The position numbers and the translations under genes are program-made. Shown in pieces: positions 22,060 to 30,745 of a DNA stretch of 39,574 nt (its first letter is position 1; each line of letters opens with the position of its first letter). Source of the DNA: VGBK01 sp964354255 (lineage in GTDB: Bacteria; Actinomycetota; Acidimicrobiia; Spongiisociales; UBA11373); contig CAYGYX010000011.1 of NCBI GenBank assembly GCA_964354255.1, positions 1-39,574 on the forward strand, given 5' to 3'. The notes beneath the pieces are model-generated. The model was given only the letters and a program-made list of their open reading frames with translations. It was not told where the DNA came from and made no database searches.

Positions 22060-24696
22060 TCAGCCGGTGGCCGGACCCTCCCCCGCCGGCCCGGCCACCG
22101 GCGCGCAGGGCTTGATCTCCTTGCCTTCGGCGGCAAGGCGCTCCCGCCGGGCCGCCAGCAGGGCGCAGGCCCGCTCCAGGGTGATGCGCTCCCCTGAGTC
22201 CTCCCGGCGCAGCGAGGCGTTCACCGAGCCGTCGGTGACGTAGGGCCCGAAGCGGCCCTCCCGCAGCTCCACGGCGCAGCCGGTGGCGGGGTCCACCCCC
22301 AGCGAGCGCAGCGGGCCGGCGGCCGCCGCCCGGCCGGAGCGCCGCCGGGTCTTGGGGGCCGCGAAGCGGCGCCGAGCCTCCGCCAGGGTGACGGTGAAGA
22401 GCTGCTCCTCGGATTCCAGGTTGCGGGTCTCCCCGCCCCGCTCCAGGTAGGGCCCGTACTTGCCGTTGCGGGCGAGGATCTCCTCGTCGGTATCCGGGTC
22501 GGTGCCCAGCAGCCGCGGCAGGGAGAGGAGGCGCAGTGCCTCCTCCAAGGTGACCGCTTCGGGCGTCATGGCGGCGAACAGCGAGGCGCTCTTCGGTTTC
22601 CCTTCCACGTCCTCGGCCCGCCCCAGCGCGACATAGGGGCCGAAGCGGCCGCGGCGGGCGATCACCTCCAGCCCGCTCTCCGGGTCGACGCCGACCACCC
22701 GGTCGCCGTTGGGCTTCTCGAGCAGGGCGGCCACCTTCTCCGGGGTCAGCTCGTCGGGTGGCAGGTCCTCCGGGATGCTCACCGTCGCCCCCTCCACCTG
22801 CAGGTAGGGGCCGTAGCGGCCCACCCGGACCACCAAGGCGCCCTCGTCTTCACCCAACGGGACGGCGTTGATCTCCCGGGGGTCGGCCTCGGCCAGGCTG
22901 CGGGCCACCAGGTCGACCAGCCCCTGGTGCCCGTCGCCGAAGTAGAAGTCCTGCAGGTAGGGGACGGTCTCCTGCTCCCCGTTGGAGATGCGGTCGAGGT
23001 CATCCTCCATGCGGGCGGTGAAGGCGTAGTCGACCAGATCGGCGAACTGGCTCTCGAGCAGGCGCACGGTGGCGAAGGCGGTGAAGGTGGGCACCAGGGC
23101 GGGGCCCTTCTTCCACACATAGCCCCGTTCCTGGATGGTGGCGATGATGGCGGCGTAGGTGGAGGGGCGCCCGATGCCCAGCTCCTCCAGCCGGCGGACC
23201 AGCGAGGCTTCGGTGTAGCGGGGAGGCGGCTTGGTCTCGTGGCCCTTGGCCTCCAGCGCCTCGACAGCGAGGGGGTCGCCCTCGGCCAGCGGGGGCAGCC
23301 GCCGCTCCTGATCCTCGAGCTCGGCGTCGGGGTCGTCGGAGCCTTCGACGTAGGCCCGCAGGAACCCGGGGAAAGAGATGATCTTGCCGGCGGCGGCGAA
23401 CTCGGCATCGGCTCCCAAGGCGGCCCGCGCCCCCAGGCGCACCGCCACGCTCTCCCCGACGGCATCGGCCATCTGCGAGGCCACGGCCCGCTTCCAGATC
23501 AGGTCGTAGAGGCGGGCCTCGTCGGCGGGGACCTGGTCGGCCACCTCCTCGGGGTCGCGAAAGGCCTCGCCGGCAGGGCGGATGGCCTCGTGGGCCTCCT
23601 GGGCGTTCTTCACCTGGCTGCGATGCACCCGGGGGTGGTCCGGCAAGTAGGCGGCGCCGAACCGCCCGGCGATGACCGCCCGGGCCGCCGCCACCGCCGC
23701 CTCGGAGAGGGCGGTGGAGTCGGTGCGCATGTAGGTGATGTACCCGCTCTCGTACAGGTGCTGGGCCGCCCGCATGGTGCGCTGCGAGGAGAAACGCAGC
23801 TGGCGGCCGGCCTCCTGCTGCAGGGTGGCGGTGCGGAAGGGCGGGTAGGGGGAGCGTCGGTAGGGCTTGCGCTCCACCGCGCGCACGGCGAAGGTCGCCC
23901 CGGCCAGGTCGTCGACCAGCGCCTCCGCGGCCGCCCGGTCGAGCACCAGCGCGCCGCCGTTGCGCGGGCGGCCGGCCGCATCGAAGTCCCTCCCCGAGGC
24001 CACCCGCTGCCCGTCGAGGGCGGCCAGCGCGGCGCCGAAGCGGCCCCGGTCGGCGGAGCGGGTGGCGAAGACCCCCTCCACGTCCCAGAAGGAGGCCGAG
24101 CGGAAGCGCATCCGCTCCAGTTCCCGCTCCACCACGATGCGGATGGCCGGGCTCTGCACCCGGCCCGCCGACAAGCCGGGGCGCACCATCTTCCACAGCA
24201 CCGGGGACACTTCGTAGCCGAAGAGGCGGTCGAGGATGCGGCGGGTCTCCTGGGCATCGACGAGAAGCCGGTCGAGGTCGCGCGGCTCCGCCAGCGCCCG
24301 ACGGATGGCCGCGGCGGTGATCTCGTGGAAGACGAGGCGCCGCACCGGCACCCGCGGGCGCAGCACTTCGAGCAGATGCCAGGCGATCGATTCCCCCTCG
24401 CGGTCCTCGTCGGTGGCCAGGTAGAGCTCGTCCGCCTCTTTGAGCAGGCGGCGCAGCTTGGCGATCTGCGCCCGCTTCGACTTCGGGACGACGTACAGGG
24501 GCTTGAAGCCGTGGTGGACGTCGACTCCGAGCCGGGCCCAGTCCTCGCCCTTGAGCTCCTCCGGGATCTCCGAGGCGTCCTTGGGCAGGTCGCGCACGTG
24601 CCCGATCGACGACTCGACCACGAAGCCGCGCCCGAGGAACCCGCCGATGGTGCGGGCCTTGGCCGGTGATTCGACGATGACGAGCTTGGCGGACAT
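22060..24696 (-). CDS. topA: DNA topoisomerase I (type IA)
   Basis: An 878-residue enzyme that relaxes negative supercoils. The TOPRIM domain has Glu9 (IVESPAKART) and the acidic triad in ATDEDREGES (Asp96, Asp98, Glu100). The catalytic tyrosine is Tyr322 in GYITYMRTDS. The late core motif LEELGIGRPSTYA is intact. The C-terminus has no zinc-binding cysteine clusters; instead it carries repeats ending in GRYGPYL, GRFGPYV, GKYGPYL and GRFGPYV, the form usual in actinobacteria. One deviation from the usual GRVQSVA is GRVQSPAIR. It leads the topA-MFS-tmk-holB-plsC-epimerase unit. Confidence 0.95.
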   Translation of the reverse strand: MSAKLVIVESPAKARTIGGFLGRGFVVESSIGHVRDLPKDASEIPEELKGEDWARLGVDVHHGFKPLYVVPKSKRAQIAKLRRLLKEADELYLATDEDREGESIAWHLLEVLRPRVPVRRLVFHEITAAAIRRALAEPRDLDRLLVDAQETRRILDRLFGYEVSPVLWKMVRPGLSAGRVQSPAIRIVVERELERMRFRSASFWDVEGVFATRSADRGRFGAALAALDGQRVASGRDFDAAGRPRNGGALVLDRAAAEALVDDLAGATFAVRAVERKPYRRSPYPPFRTATLQQEAGRQLRFSSQRTMRAAQHLYESGYITYMRTDSTALSEAAVAAARAVIAGRFGAAYLPDHPRVHRSQVKNAQEAHEAIRPAGEAFRDPEEVADQVPADEARLYDLIWKRAVASQMADAVGESVAVRLGARAALGADAEFAAAGKIISFPGFLRAYVEGSDDPDAELEDQERRLPPLAEGDPLAVEALEAKGHETKPPPRYTEASLVRRLEELGIGRPSTYAAIIATIQERGYVWKKGPALVPTFTAFATVRLLESQFADLVDYAFTARMEDDLDRISNGEQETVPYLQDFYFGDGHQGLVDLVARSLAEADPREINAVPLGEDEGALVVRVGRYGPYLQVEGATVSIPEDLPPDELTPEKVAALLEKPNGDRVVGVDPESGLEVIARRGRFGPYVALGRAEDVEGKPKSASLFAAMTPEAVTLEEALRLLSLPRLLGTDPDTDEEILARNGKYGPYLERGGETRNLESEEQLFTVTLAEARRRFAAPKTRRRSGRAAAAGPLRSLGVDPATGCAVELREGRFGPYVTDGSVNASLRREDSGERITLERACALLAARRERLAAEGKEIKPCAPVAGPAGEGPATG

Positions 24697-24749
24697 CGAG
24701 ACCTCAGCCGGCGGCAGAAGACCACCGGCGGACTGGGGGAACGCCCAGA

Positions 24750-24778
24750 GGATGACCCAATCTTGCGCCCTGTGTCAA
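24750..24778 (-). promoter_or_regulatory. Possible topA promoter
   Basis: A perfect -35 hexamer TTGACA lies at 24778-24773 on the minus strand, sharing bases with the stop codon of the glycosyltransferase. The hexamer 17 bases downstream (TCATCC, 24755-24750) is a poor -10, so only the -35 half is convincing. It is about 80 bases before the topA ATG. Confidence 0.35.
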
Positions 24779-25866
24779 GACGCGTGCCCGGTAGCTCGCC
24801 CGGGGCGGTGCCCCTCCACGGCGGCGGCGAGGCCCGCGGCGAGGCGCCCGGCCACCGCCTCCCAGGTGTACTCGGCGAGGACCAGTTCCCGGCCGGCGCG
24901 GCCCATCTCCCGGGCCCGGCCGGGGTCGTCGAGGAGCAGGCGCAGGCCCTCGTCCAGCGCGTCGTCGTCGGCCACGATGAAGCCGGTCTCACCGGGGACG
25001 ACCGTCTCCGGCGAGCCCCCGGAATCGCCGGCCAGCACCGGGAGCCCGGCCGCCGCCGCCTCCAGGAACACCAGGCCGAGGCCCTCGACCTCGAGGCCGA
25101 ACCAGCGCGACCGGCAGGGCATGGCGAACACCGTCATCTCCCGGTACAACCCCGGCAGCCGTGCCCAGGGCACCGCCACCTCGAGGCGGGTGGGCACCTC
25201 GCGCCGGGCGGCCAGGCGGCGCAGGTCCTCCTCGTCGCGCCCCTTGCCCACCAGGAGCACACTCAGGTCCCGCCCCTCGGCCCGCAGGCGGGCCACCGCC
25301 TCCAGCACCCGGCGCTGCCCTTTGCGGGGGACGAAGCGGCTCACACAGCCCACCACCGGGGAGGCAGGCGGCTCGCCGGGCGTGAAGGCGGCTTCGACCC
25401 CGGCGCCCAGGTAACGGACCGGCCGCCCGGCCAGGCGCTCCACCCGGCCACAGGTGAAACGGCTCACCCCGAAGACCACGTCGGCGCGGTGGAGGGGACG
25501 GCGCAGCACTTGGCGCGCCCCCGGGATGGCAGCGGGGATGGTCACCTCGGCCCCGTGGCAGATCACCGCGTAGGGCACGCCGGTGGCCTCCCGCAGGGCG
25601 GGCCCGAGCAAAGCCAGGGGATGGGGGGCCCCGAACAGCAGCACGTCGGGCCCGAAGCGGCCGATCTGGCCCTCCAGCCAGCGCCGGACCGGGCGGGTGG
25701 GCCACATGAAAGCCAGCTCGTGCCGGACGACGCGGGGGTCGTCACCCTCATCGGCCGGGGCCGCCACCCGCACCTCTCCGCCGAAGGCGGCCACCAGGTT
25801 GCCCAGGTACTGCTGGATGCCGCCGGGCTTGGGCGGGTAGTCGTTGGTGATCAGGAGCACGCGCAC
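24775..25866 (-). CDS. GT4-family glycosyltransferase, PimB'-like
   Basis: A 363-residue GT-B enzyme. The N-terminal acceptor domain starts MRVLLITNDYPPKPGGIQQYL, with the Gly-Gly loop of GT4 enzymes. The C-terminal donor domain contains VGCVSRFVPRKGQ, LLVGKGRDEEDL and the E-x7-E motif within EVEGLGLVFLEAAAAGLP, followed by LAGDSGGSPETV. The FGLEVEGLG and AGDSGG segments resemble the phosphatidylinositol mannoside mannosyltransferase PimB' of actinobacteria, so a membrane-associated GDP-mannose enzyme is a reasonable guess. No other mannoside gene is present to support it. The start is GTG 25866, six bases after the phosphatase gene. Confidence 0.85.
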   Translation of the reverse strand: MRVLLITNDYPPKPGGIQQYLGNLVAAFGGEVRVAAPADEGDDPRVVRHELAFMWPTRPVRRWLEGQIGRFGPDVLLFGAPHPLALLGPALREATGVPYAVICHGAEVTIPAAIPGARQVLRRPLHRADVVFGVSRFTCGRVERLAGRPVRYLGAGVEAAFTPGEPPASPVVGCVSRFVPRKGQRRVLEAVARLRAEGRDLSVLLVGKGRDEEDLRRLAARREVPTRLEVAVPWARLPGLYREMTVFAMPCRSRWFGLEVEGLGLVFLEAAAAGLPVLAGDSGGSPETVVPGETGFIVADDDALDEGLRLLLDDPGRAREMGRAGRELVLAEYTWEAVAGRLAAGLAAAVEGHRPGRATGHAS

Positions 25867-25872
25867 GTGCGG

Positions 25873-27093
25873 TCACACTACCCCGAGGTTGTAATCGACC
25901 ACCACCGTGCCCTGCTTGCCCACCCGCAGGTGCGTCACCGACGCGTTGCCCGGGCCCTCGAGCAGCTCGCGGGCCGCCGGCCCGAGGCCGATCACCAATC
26001 CCACGCAGGCGCGGATGATGCCGCCGTGGCTGAACACCAGCACCCTCTCCCCGGGATGGGCGGCGGCTATCTCCTCGACGGCACGGTGCAGGCGGGCGGC
26101 CGCCCCGGCGACGGTCTCCCCGGTCTTGCCCCGCGGCAGGTCTCGCTGCTGCTCGTGGGTGGCCGCCCATTCCTCCGGGAACCGCTCCCGGATCTCGGCC
26201 GTGGTCAGCCCCTCCCAGGCCCCGAAGTCGATCTCGTACAGGTCGGGGCGCACCGTCGGCTCGGCCCCCCGGCCGGCGGCAAAGGCGGCGGCCGTCAGCC
26301 GGGCCCGCTGCAAATGGGAGGTGTAGATGTGCTCGACGGAGTCGTAGCGGGCGGCTAGTTCGGTCCCCTGGACGAGGCCCCGGGCGCTCAGCGACCCGTC
26401 GGTGGTGCCATGCCAGACGTCGGCCAGGTTGGCCTCGCTCTCCCCGTGGCGGGCCAGGCCGACCACAGTGCCGTGCGGGCCGACCGGCGGGGCCGCCGCC
26501 AGGTGGGTGGCATCGTTGAGGACCCGTACCCGCCGGGCCGCGCCGTCGGCCGCGATCACCGTCAGGGCGGTGTTGCCGGGGTGCTCCACCGGCCAGGGGC
26601 GGCGGCGGGCCCGGAAGCGGAGCAGGCCCGAGAGGTAGGCCCCGATCAACCCGCCGTGGGTAACCACGAGCGCCCGCTCTCCGTCCCCCAGGCGCGCCGC
26701 CAGCGCCTCCACCGCCGAGTCCACCCGGGCGCAGAACCCGCGCCAGGTCTCCCCACCCCCGATGGGCAGGTCCTCACCGGTCATCAGGGCCTGCATCTCG
26801 TCGGGGTAACGGGCCATCACCTCCGCCCGGGTGAGGCCTTCCCAGCGGCCCAGGTCCAGCTCCCGGAAGGCGGGGTCGGCCTCAGCCGACAGCCCGGCGG
26901 CGGCCGTGGTGGCCGCCGCCCGCTCCAGGTCGGAGGTCACCACCAGGTCGAACAGGTGCCGGGAGAGCCGGGCACCGAGCAGCCTCGCCTGCCCCTCGCC
27001 TCGCGCGCTCAACCCCGCGTCACCCTGGCCTTGCCAGACGCCCTCGGCGTTGGCGGTGGTTTCCCCGTGGCGGGCCAACCAGATCTCGCTCAT
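25873..27093 (-). CDS. Tandem two-domain histidine phosphatase
   Basis: A 406-residue protein made of two complete phosphoglycerate-mutase-like domains. The first has LARHGETTAN (His9), FRELDLGRWEGLT and VVTHGGLIGAYL (His146). The second has LARHGESEAN (His216), LYEIDFGAWEGLT and VFSHGGIIRACVG (about His356). All catalytic Arg-His-Gly-Glu and late His residues are kept in both, so both halves may be active. A short linker (DATHLAAAPPVGPHG) joins them. Single-domain relatives dephosphorylate sugar phosphates or cobalamin intermediates. Most actinobacterial members have one such domain, alone or behind RNase H; a double one is unusual. The ATG is at 27093. Confidence 0.88.
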   Translation of the reverse strand: MSEIWLARHGETTANAEGVWQGQGDAGLSARGEGQARLLGARLSRHLFDLVVTSDLERAAATTAAAGLSAEADPAFRELDLGRWEGLTRAEVMARYPDEMQALMTGEDLPIGGGETWRGFCARVDSAVEALAARLGDGERALVVTHGGLIGAYLSGLLRFRARRRPWPVEHPGNTALTVIAADGAARRVRVLNDATHLAAAPPVGPHGTVVGLARHGESEANLADVWHGTTDGSLSARGLVQGTELAARYDSVEHIYTSHLQRARLTAAAFAAGRGAEPTVRPDLYEIDFGAWEGLTTAEIRERFPEEWAATHEQQRDLPRGKTGETVAGAAARLHRAVEEIAAAHPGERVLVFSHGGIIRACVGLVIGLGPAARELLEGPGNASVTHLRVGKQGTVVVDYNLGVV

Positions 27094-27174
27094 GGGGGCC
27101 GAAGGCTACCGCCGCCGTGAGCTCATCCTTGCCGCAGGCATGGCAGCCGGCCGTGCCGACCCCGGAGCAACCCG

Positions 27175-27750
27175 TTACCCGCCGCGCCGCCGGGTGTGTA
27201 GGCCCACCGCCAGGGCCAGCGCCAGGAACCCGGCACCGAGGCCCAGCGGCACCCAATCCACCCCCTCGGCGAGGGGGAGCAGTGGCTCGATCAGCTCGAG
27301 GCCGGTCACGTCGAGGTAGGACTCCCCGCCCCGATCGGGGTCGTGGTAGCGCCACATGCCTCGCAGTTCCACCACCGGGCCCCTGACCCAATAGCCGCCC
27401 GGCTCGTCGAACCCCGGCCAGAGCTCGACTGGGATGCGCACCCCGATTCCCAGGTTGGCGCCGGCCAGGCTGCCCCCGGCCAGGAGGGGGGCCTCGGCGT
27501 AGGCGTCGCCGTTCAGCTGGGTCCACACCGTGCCGTCGTTGCGCCGGCCGAAGTCGCCGACGAGCTCGCCGCGCACCACCACCCCCATCGTGGGGTAGGC
27601 CTCCGGGTCGGCGAGGAGATCGGCCACGGTGACCTCGTCCCAGTGGAGAGGCTCCGCCGTCTGCGCGGCCGTGGCGGGCAGCGGGGCCCACCCGAGCAGG
27701 CCGGCAGCCACCATCACCAGGACGACGAGGAGGACGCGGCGGCCCATCAT
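27175..27750 (-). CDS. Exported, C-terminally anchored OB-fold-like protein
   Basis: A 191-residue protein with a signal peptide (RRVLLVVLVMVAAGLLGW, likely cleaved after ATA), a strand-rich domain (VTVADLLADPEAYPTMGVVVRGELVGDF to GGYWVRGPVVELRGMW) like an OB fold, and a C-terminal membrane anchor (GLGAGFLALALAVGL) followed by RRRGG. The domain therefore faces outward. The start is ATG 27750, part of an ATGA overlap with the trkH stop; a frame extending further upstream lies inside trkH. Its coupling to trkH suggests a role near the potassium channel, though I know no precedent. It is the last gene of the trk operon. Confidence 0.7.
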   Translation of the reverse strand: MMGRRVLLVVLVMVAAGLLGWAPLPATAAQTAEPLHWDEVTVADLLADPEAYPTMGVVVRGELVGDFGRRNDGTVWTQLNGDAYAEAPLLAGGSLAGANLGIGVRIPVELWPGFDEPGGYWVRGPVVELRGMWRYHDPDRGGESYLDVTGLELIEPLLPLAEGVDWVPLGLGAGFLALALAVGLHTRRRGG

Positions 27751-29246
27751 CGCCCTCGCACCGCCGCCACCGCGAAGCCGAACAGGGCGAAGGCGGCCAC
27801 GAACTCGAGCCGGCCCAGCCACATCTGCAGGATGTAGGTGACCTCGAGCACCACCGGCATGGACGGGTTGGTGATCCCCACCGACAATCCGACGTTGGCC
27901 GAGGCGCTGACCGACTCGAACAAGGCCTCCTGGAGGGGGTAGCCGTAGGCCAGGCCCACCACCGCCCCGAACAAGTAGAGACCGACGTAGAGCAGCGAGA
28001 CGATCAGCACCGCCTGCGCCAACTGCGGGGTGATCCGCTTGCGCCCCCCCTGGTAGTAAGCCTGGGAGACCACCGCCCGGTCGGGGAGGACCACTGCCTT
28101 CACGTGGTCTTTGAGGAGCTTCAGGGCGAGCCCGACCCGCAGCGCTTTCACCCCACCGGCGGCCGAGGAGGTCATACCGCCCAGGGCCATGGCTATGGCG
28201 ATGCCGCCGAACGCGAGGCCGCCCCAGGCGGCCAGGTCCGACGCGGGCACGGTGGAGAGGCCGGTCGTGGTGTGCGCCGAGATCACCTGGAAGAGGCCCT
28301 GGCGCGCCAGGCCACCGACGCTGGAGTAGAGGCCGAGCGCGGACAGGCCGAAGAGGGTGGCCACCAGGGCGAGGAAGCCGGTGAACAGGGCGGTGCGCGT
28401 CTCAAGGTTGCGCAGCAGTCGGCCGCGCCGCCGCCCGCGCCAGAGGACGTAGTGGAGCCCGACGCTCACCGCCCCCGCCAGCATGAACACCGCAGTGGCC
28501 GCCTCGAACAGGCCCGAGTGGTAGTAGCCGATACTCGAGCTCTGCGGGGCGAAGCCCCCGGTGGAGAACGCGGACAGGAACACCAGCAGCCCGTGGTAGA
28601 GCGAGCGCCCCGGGCTGAAGCCCAGGGTGAAATGGGCCACCGCTCCGAGCACGACCACGCCGAGGGCGAGGTGGGCCAGGCTCACCCCGGCGATGAAGCG
28701 GGTCGTGGAGGCCGCTGAGGGCAGGATCCTCTCCTCCCGGCCCTCCGCCCGGAACATGGAGAGGCCGGCCCGGTCGGCGAGGACCAGCACCGCCATCAGC
28801 ACGATCGAGGCGCCGCCCAGGAACTGGAGCAGGTTTCGCCAGAAGTTCAGCGACGGCGCCAGGTGGTCCAGGTCCTGCAGCAGCGAGAGACCGGTGGTGG
28901 TCAGCCCGCTCATCGCATCGAAGATGGCGTCGAGGGGGTTGGCGAAGTGCCCGGAGAGGGCCAGCGGCAGGGAGCCTACGGCGGGCACTATCAGCCAGGC
29001 CAGCGCCGCCACCACCATGCCGTGGCTCCAGTGGACATGGTGGCCACCCGGAGGGCGGGATGCGGCGAGCACCCCGAGCAGGGCGAAGGCGCCGGCGGTG
29101 AGCACGAAAGCGGAAGCCGGCGCCCACTCCCGGCCCACCACGGCCCAGGCGAGGGGGAGAGTGGTCACCGCGGCGGCGAAGAGCAGAACCCGGCCCAGGT
29201 AGTAGGACACAACCCGAAAGTCCTCCCCGGCCGGGCGGAGCAGCAT
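27747..29246 (-). CDS. trkH: Trk/Ktr-type potassium uptake channel subunit TrkH
   Basis: A 499-residue membrane channel. The four pore loops are visible as SGLTTTGLSLL, SAFSTGGFAPQ, SAHTTTGLSTVP and SASANVGLSVG; each keeps the glycine of the K+ selectivity filter. The loop before the third filter and the TSSAAGGVKALR segment are typical. With the two TrkA proteins encoded upstream it would take up K+ in response to nucleotide binding. The ATG at 29246 shares a base with the stop of the 47-residue membrane protein (TGATG), and the end overlaps the OB-fold gene. Confidence 0.92.
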   Translation of the reverse strand: MLLRPAGEDFRVVSYYLGRVLLFAAAVTTLPLAWAVVGREWAPASAFVLTAGAFALLGVLAASRPPGGHHVHWSHGMVVAALAWLIVPAVGSLPLALSGHFANPLDAIFDAMSGLTTTGLSLLQDLDHLAPSLNFWRNLLQFLGGASIVLMAVLVLADRAGLSMFRAEGREERILPSAASTTRFIAGVSLAHLALGVVVLGAVAHFTLGFSPGRSLYHGLLVFLSAFSTGGFAPQSSSIGYYHSGLFEAATAVFMLAGAVSVGLHYVLWRGRRRGRLLRNLETRTALFTGFLALVATLFGLSALGLYSSVGGLARQGLFQVISAHTTTGLSTVPASDLAAWGGLAFGGIAIAMALGGMTSSAAGGVKALRVGLALKLLKDHVKAVVLPDRAVVSQAYYQGGRKRITPQLAQAVLIVSLLYVGLYLFGAVVGLAYGYPLQEALFESVSASANVGLSVGITNPSMPVVLEVTYILQMWLGRLEFVAAFALFGFAVAAVRGR

Positions 29247-29389
29247 CACACCACCCACAGCGCGAACGCGGCCACCGCCAGCGCCACCAGGACGAACACC
29301 CCGACGACGAGCATCTCCACGGTGAGGCCCCACAGCCCTCCCAGGACGCCTCGCAGGGCGCCCCACCGTCGCCGGGGCTCAACGGTCAT
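29246..29389 (-). CDS. 47-residue single-span membrane protein between trkA and trkH
   Basis: A frame of 47 codons begins at ATG 29389, 11 bases inside the end of trkA, and ends at a TGA that shares a base with the trkH ATG. The product starts MTVEPRRRWGALRGVLGG, a basic, Arg-rich N-terminus, then has one long hydrophobic segment (about 24-47, VEMLVVGVFVLVALAVAAFALW) ending at the C-terminus. By the positive-inside rule the N-terminus would be cytoplasmic. The double overlap leaves no room for any other explanation of the 132 bases between trkA and trkH. It may be a small accessory subunit of the channel, comparable in idea to KdpF. No family known to me. Confidence 0.7.
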   Translation of the reverse strand: MTVEPRRRWGALRGVLGGLWGLTVEMLVVGVFVLVALAVAAFALWVV

Positions 29390-30059
29390 CGCCCCCGCCG
29401 TGCCCGGCCCGGCGCAAGGCGGCGCGCACTTCTGATTCCTGCTCCACGGCAGTCACCACCAGGACTCGGTCGCCGGGGTGGATGACGGTGTCGCCGCGCG
29501 GGACGATGACCTCGCCCCCCTCTTCCTCCCGCGTCACCGCCACCATCACCGTCTGCGCCGGCAAGCCCAAGTCCACCACCCTGCGAGGCTGGGTCTCCGG
29601 GCCCACCTCGACCTCGATGAGGCTGATCCGACCCCTGGCCAGCAAGGCGATGCGCTCCAGGTGCAGGAAATCGATCTCCCGAGAGATCAACTGGCTGATG
29701 AGGTCGGTGACCGCCACCACCGGGATGCCGAGGGCGTCGAAGGTGGCACGGTTGCGCGGGTCGTTGAGACGGGCGAGCACCCGCTTGGCGCCCAGGGTCT
29801 CGGCCAGCTCGCAAGCCGTCAGGTTGACCTCGTCCTGGCCGGTGACGGCCAGCAGCCAGTCGGCCCGGGAGACCTCGGCGTCCCTGAGGATGCTCATGCT
29901 GGTGCCGTCGCCTTCGAGAACCAGGGCGTCCACCGACTCGGCGAGATGGCGGGCGACCTCGGCGTCGCTCTCCGCCACGGTGACGGCATGACCGGCTTCG
30001 GACAACTCGCGCGCCAGGTGCCGGCCGATCTTCCCGGCCCCGATGATGACGATCCTCAC
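29379..30059 (-). CDS. trkA: TrkA-family potassium channel regulatory protein (second copy)
   Basis: A 226-residue RCK protein. The N-terminal Rossmann domain has IIGAGKIGRHLARELSEAG, with Glu30 after the second strand where NAD(H) is gripped, and DWLLAVTGQDEVNL. The C-terminal RCK_C domain spans about 140-215 (RISLIEVEVG, VIVPRGDTVIHPGDRVLVV). It gates TrkH in the cytoplasm through nucleotide binding. The ATG at 30059 overlaps the preceding trkA stop as ATGA. The C-terminal 11 bases encode part of the start of the small membrane protein in another frame. Confidence 0.9.
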   Translation of the reverse strand: MRIVIIGAGKIGRHLARELSEAGHAVTVAESDAEVARHLAESVDALVLEGDGTSMSILRDAEVSRADWLLAVTGQDEVNLTACELAETLGAKRVLARLNDPRNRATFDALGIPVVAVTDLISQLISREIDFLHLERIALLARGRISLIEVEVGPETQPRRVVDLGLPAQTVMVAVTREEEGGEVIVPRGDTVIHPGDRVLVVTAVEQESEVRAALRRAGHGGGDDR

Positions 30060-30721
30060 GACTCGCCCTCGGCGTCCACGGCCAGAAAGCGGCGCACCCG
30101 GCCGGCCACCCCCCGGCGCGCCGCCGCCGCCACCAGGTCGCCGGGCCGGAGCGGGTCACCCGGCCGGGGGATGAGAACGGTGCCGTCGCGCTGCAGCGCC
30201 GCCACCCGCAGCTCGCCTTCTATCTCGAGGTCCGACACTGAATGGCCGGCTGCGCCGGCGCCGAGCACCATCTCGACCACCTGGACATCCCCGGTCGGGA
30301 ACGCCAGGTGGTAGGCGAACTCGGGCTCGTGGACCCGCTCCACCACGACCCGAGCGGTCAGGCGGGCGGTCGGCACGAAGTCGACGGCCAGGGCGCGGTA
30401 GGCGGCCTCCCGGGCCGGGTCGTCGAGCCGGGCGATCGCCCGGGGCACCCCGAAGACCCGTTCTGCCAGTTGTACCGCCATCAGGTTGGCGTTGTCCGAG
30501 GGAGTGAGGGCGAGGAAGATGTCGGCCTCCTCGATGCCGGCAGCGCGCAGGGCATCGACGTCGTAGGTGACCCCGACGTGCAGGGTGCCGTCGAAGGCCC
30601 GGCCGAGGGACTCAAACGCCTCCTCCGACTCGTCGAGGAGCGAGACGTCGTCCCCGAGAGCGCTGAGCGCCTGGGCCACCTCGCGGCCCACCCGGCCCGA
30701 ACCTGCGATCAGTACGCGCAT
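30056..30721 (-). CDS. trkA: TrkA-family potassium channel regulatory protein (first copy)
   Basis: A 221-residue RCK protein with IAGSGRVGREVAQALSALG and an acidic residue (Asp) after the second strand (VSLLDESEEAF), then IFLALTPSDNANLMAVQLA. The RCK_C domain follows (LRVAALQRDGTVLIPRPGDPLRPGDLV). It is the first gene of the trk operon and is only moderately similar to the second copy, so the pair may form a mixed ring, as two-protein Trk systems in actinobacteria (CeoB/CeoC) are thought to. The ATG is at 30721; the 62-base gap to the divergent nhaA holds a perfect palindrome. Confidence 0.9.
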   Translation of the reverse strand: MRVLIAGSGRVGREVAQALSALGDDVSLLDESEEAFESLGRAFDGTLHVGVTYDVDALRAAGIEEADIFLALTPSDNANLMAVQLAERVFGVPRAIARLDDPAREAAYRALAVDFVPTARLTARVVVERVHEPEFAYHLAFPTGDVQVVEMVLGAGAAGHSVSDLEIEGELRVAALQRDGTVLIPRPGDPLRPGDLVAAAARRGVAGRVRRFLAVDAEGES

Positions 30722-30745
30722 GACCTGCCCCGATTGTAGGGACGG

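Noticed and set aside
22927..24669. 580-codon plus-strand frame opposite topA
   Set aside because: Antisense shadow of topoisomerase I.
27094..27174. Possible gene or hairpin terminator between the OB-fold gene and the phosphatase gene
   Set aside because: The 81 bases hold no convincing frame, no stem with a T-run and no -10/-35 pair.
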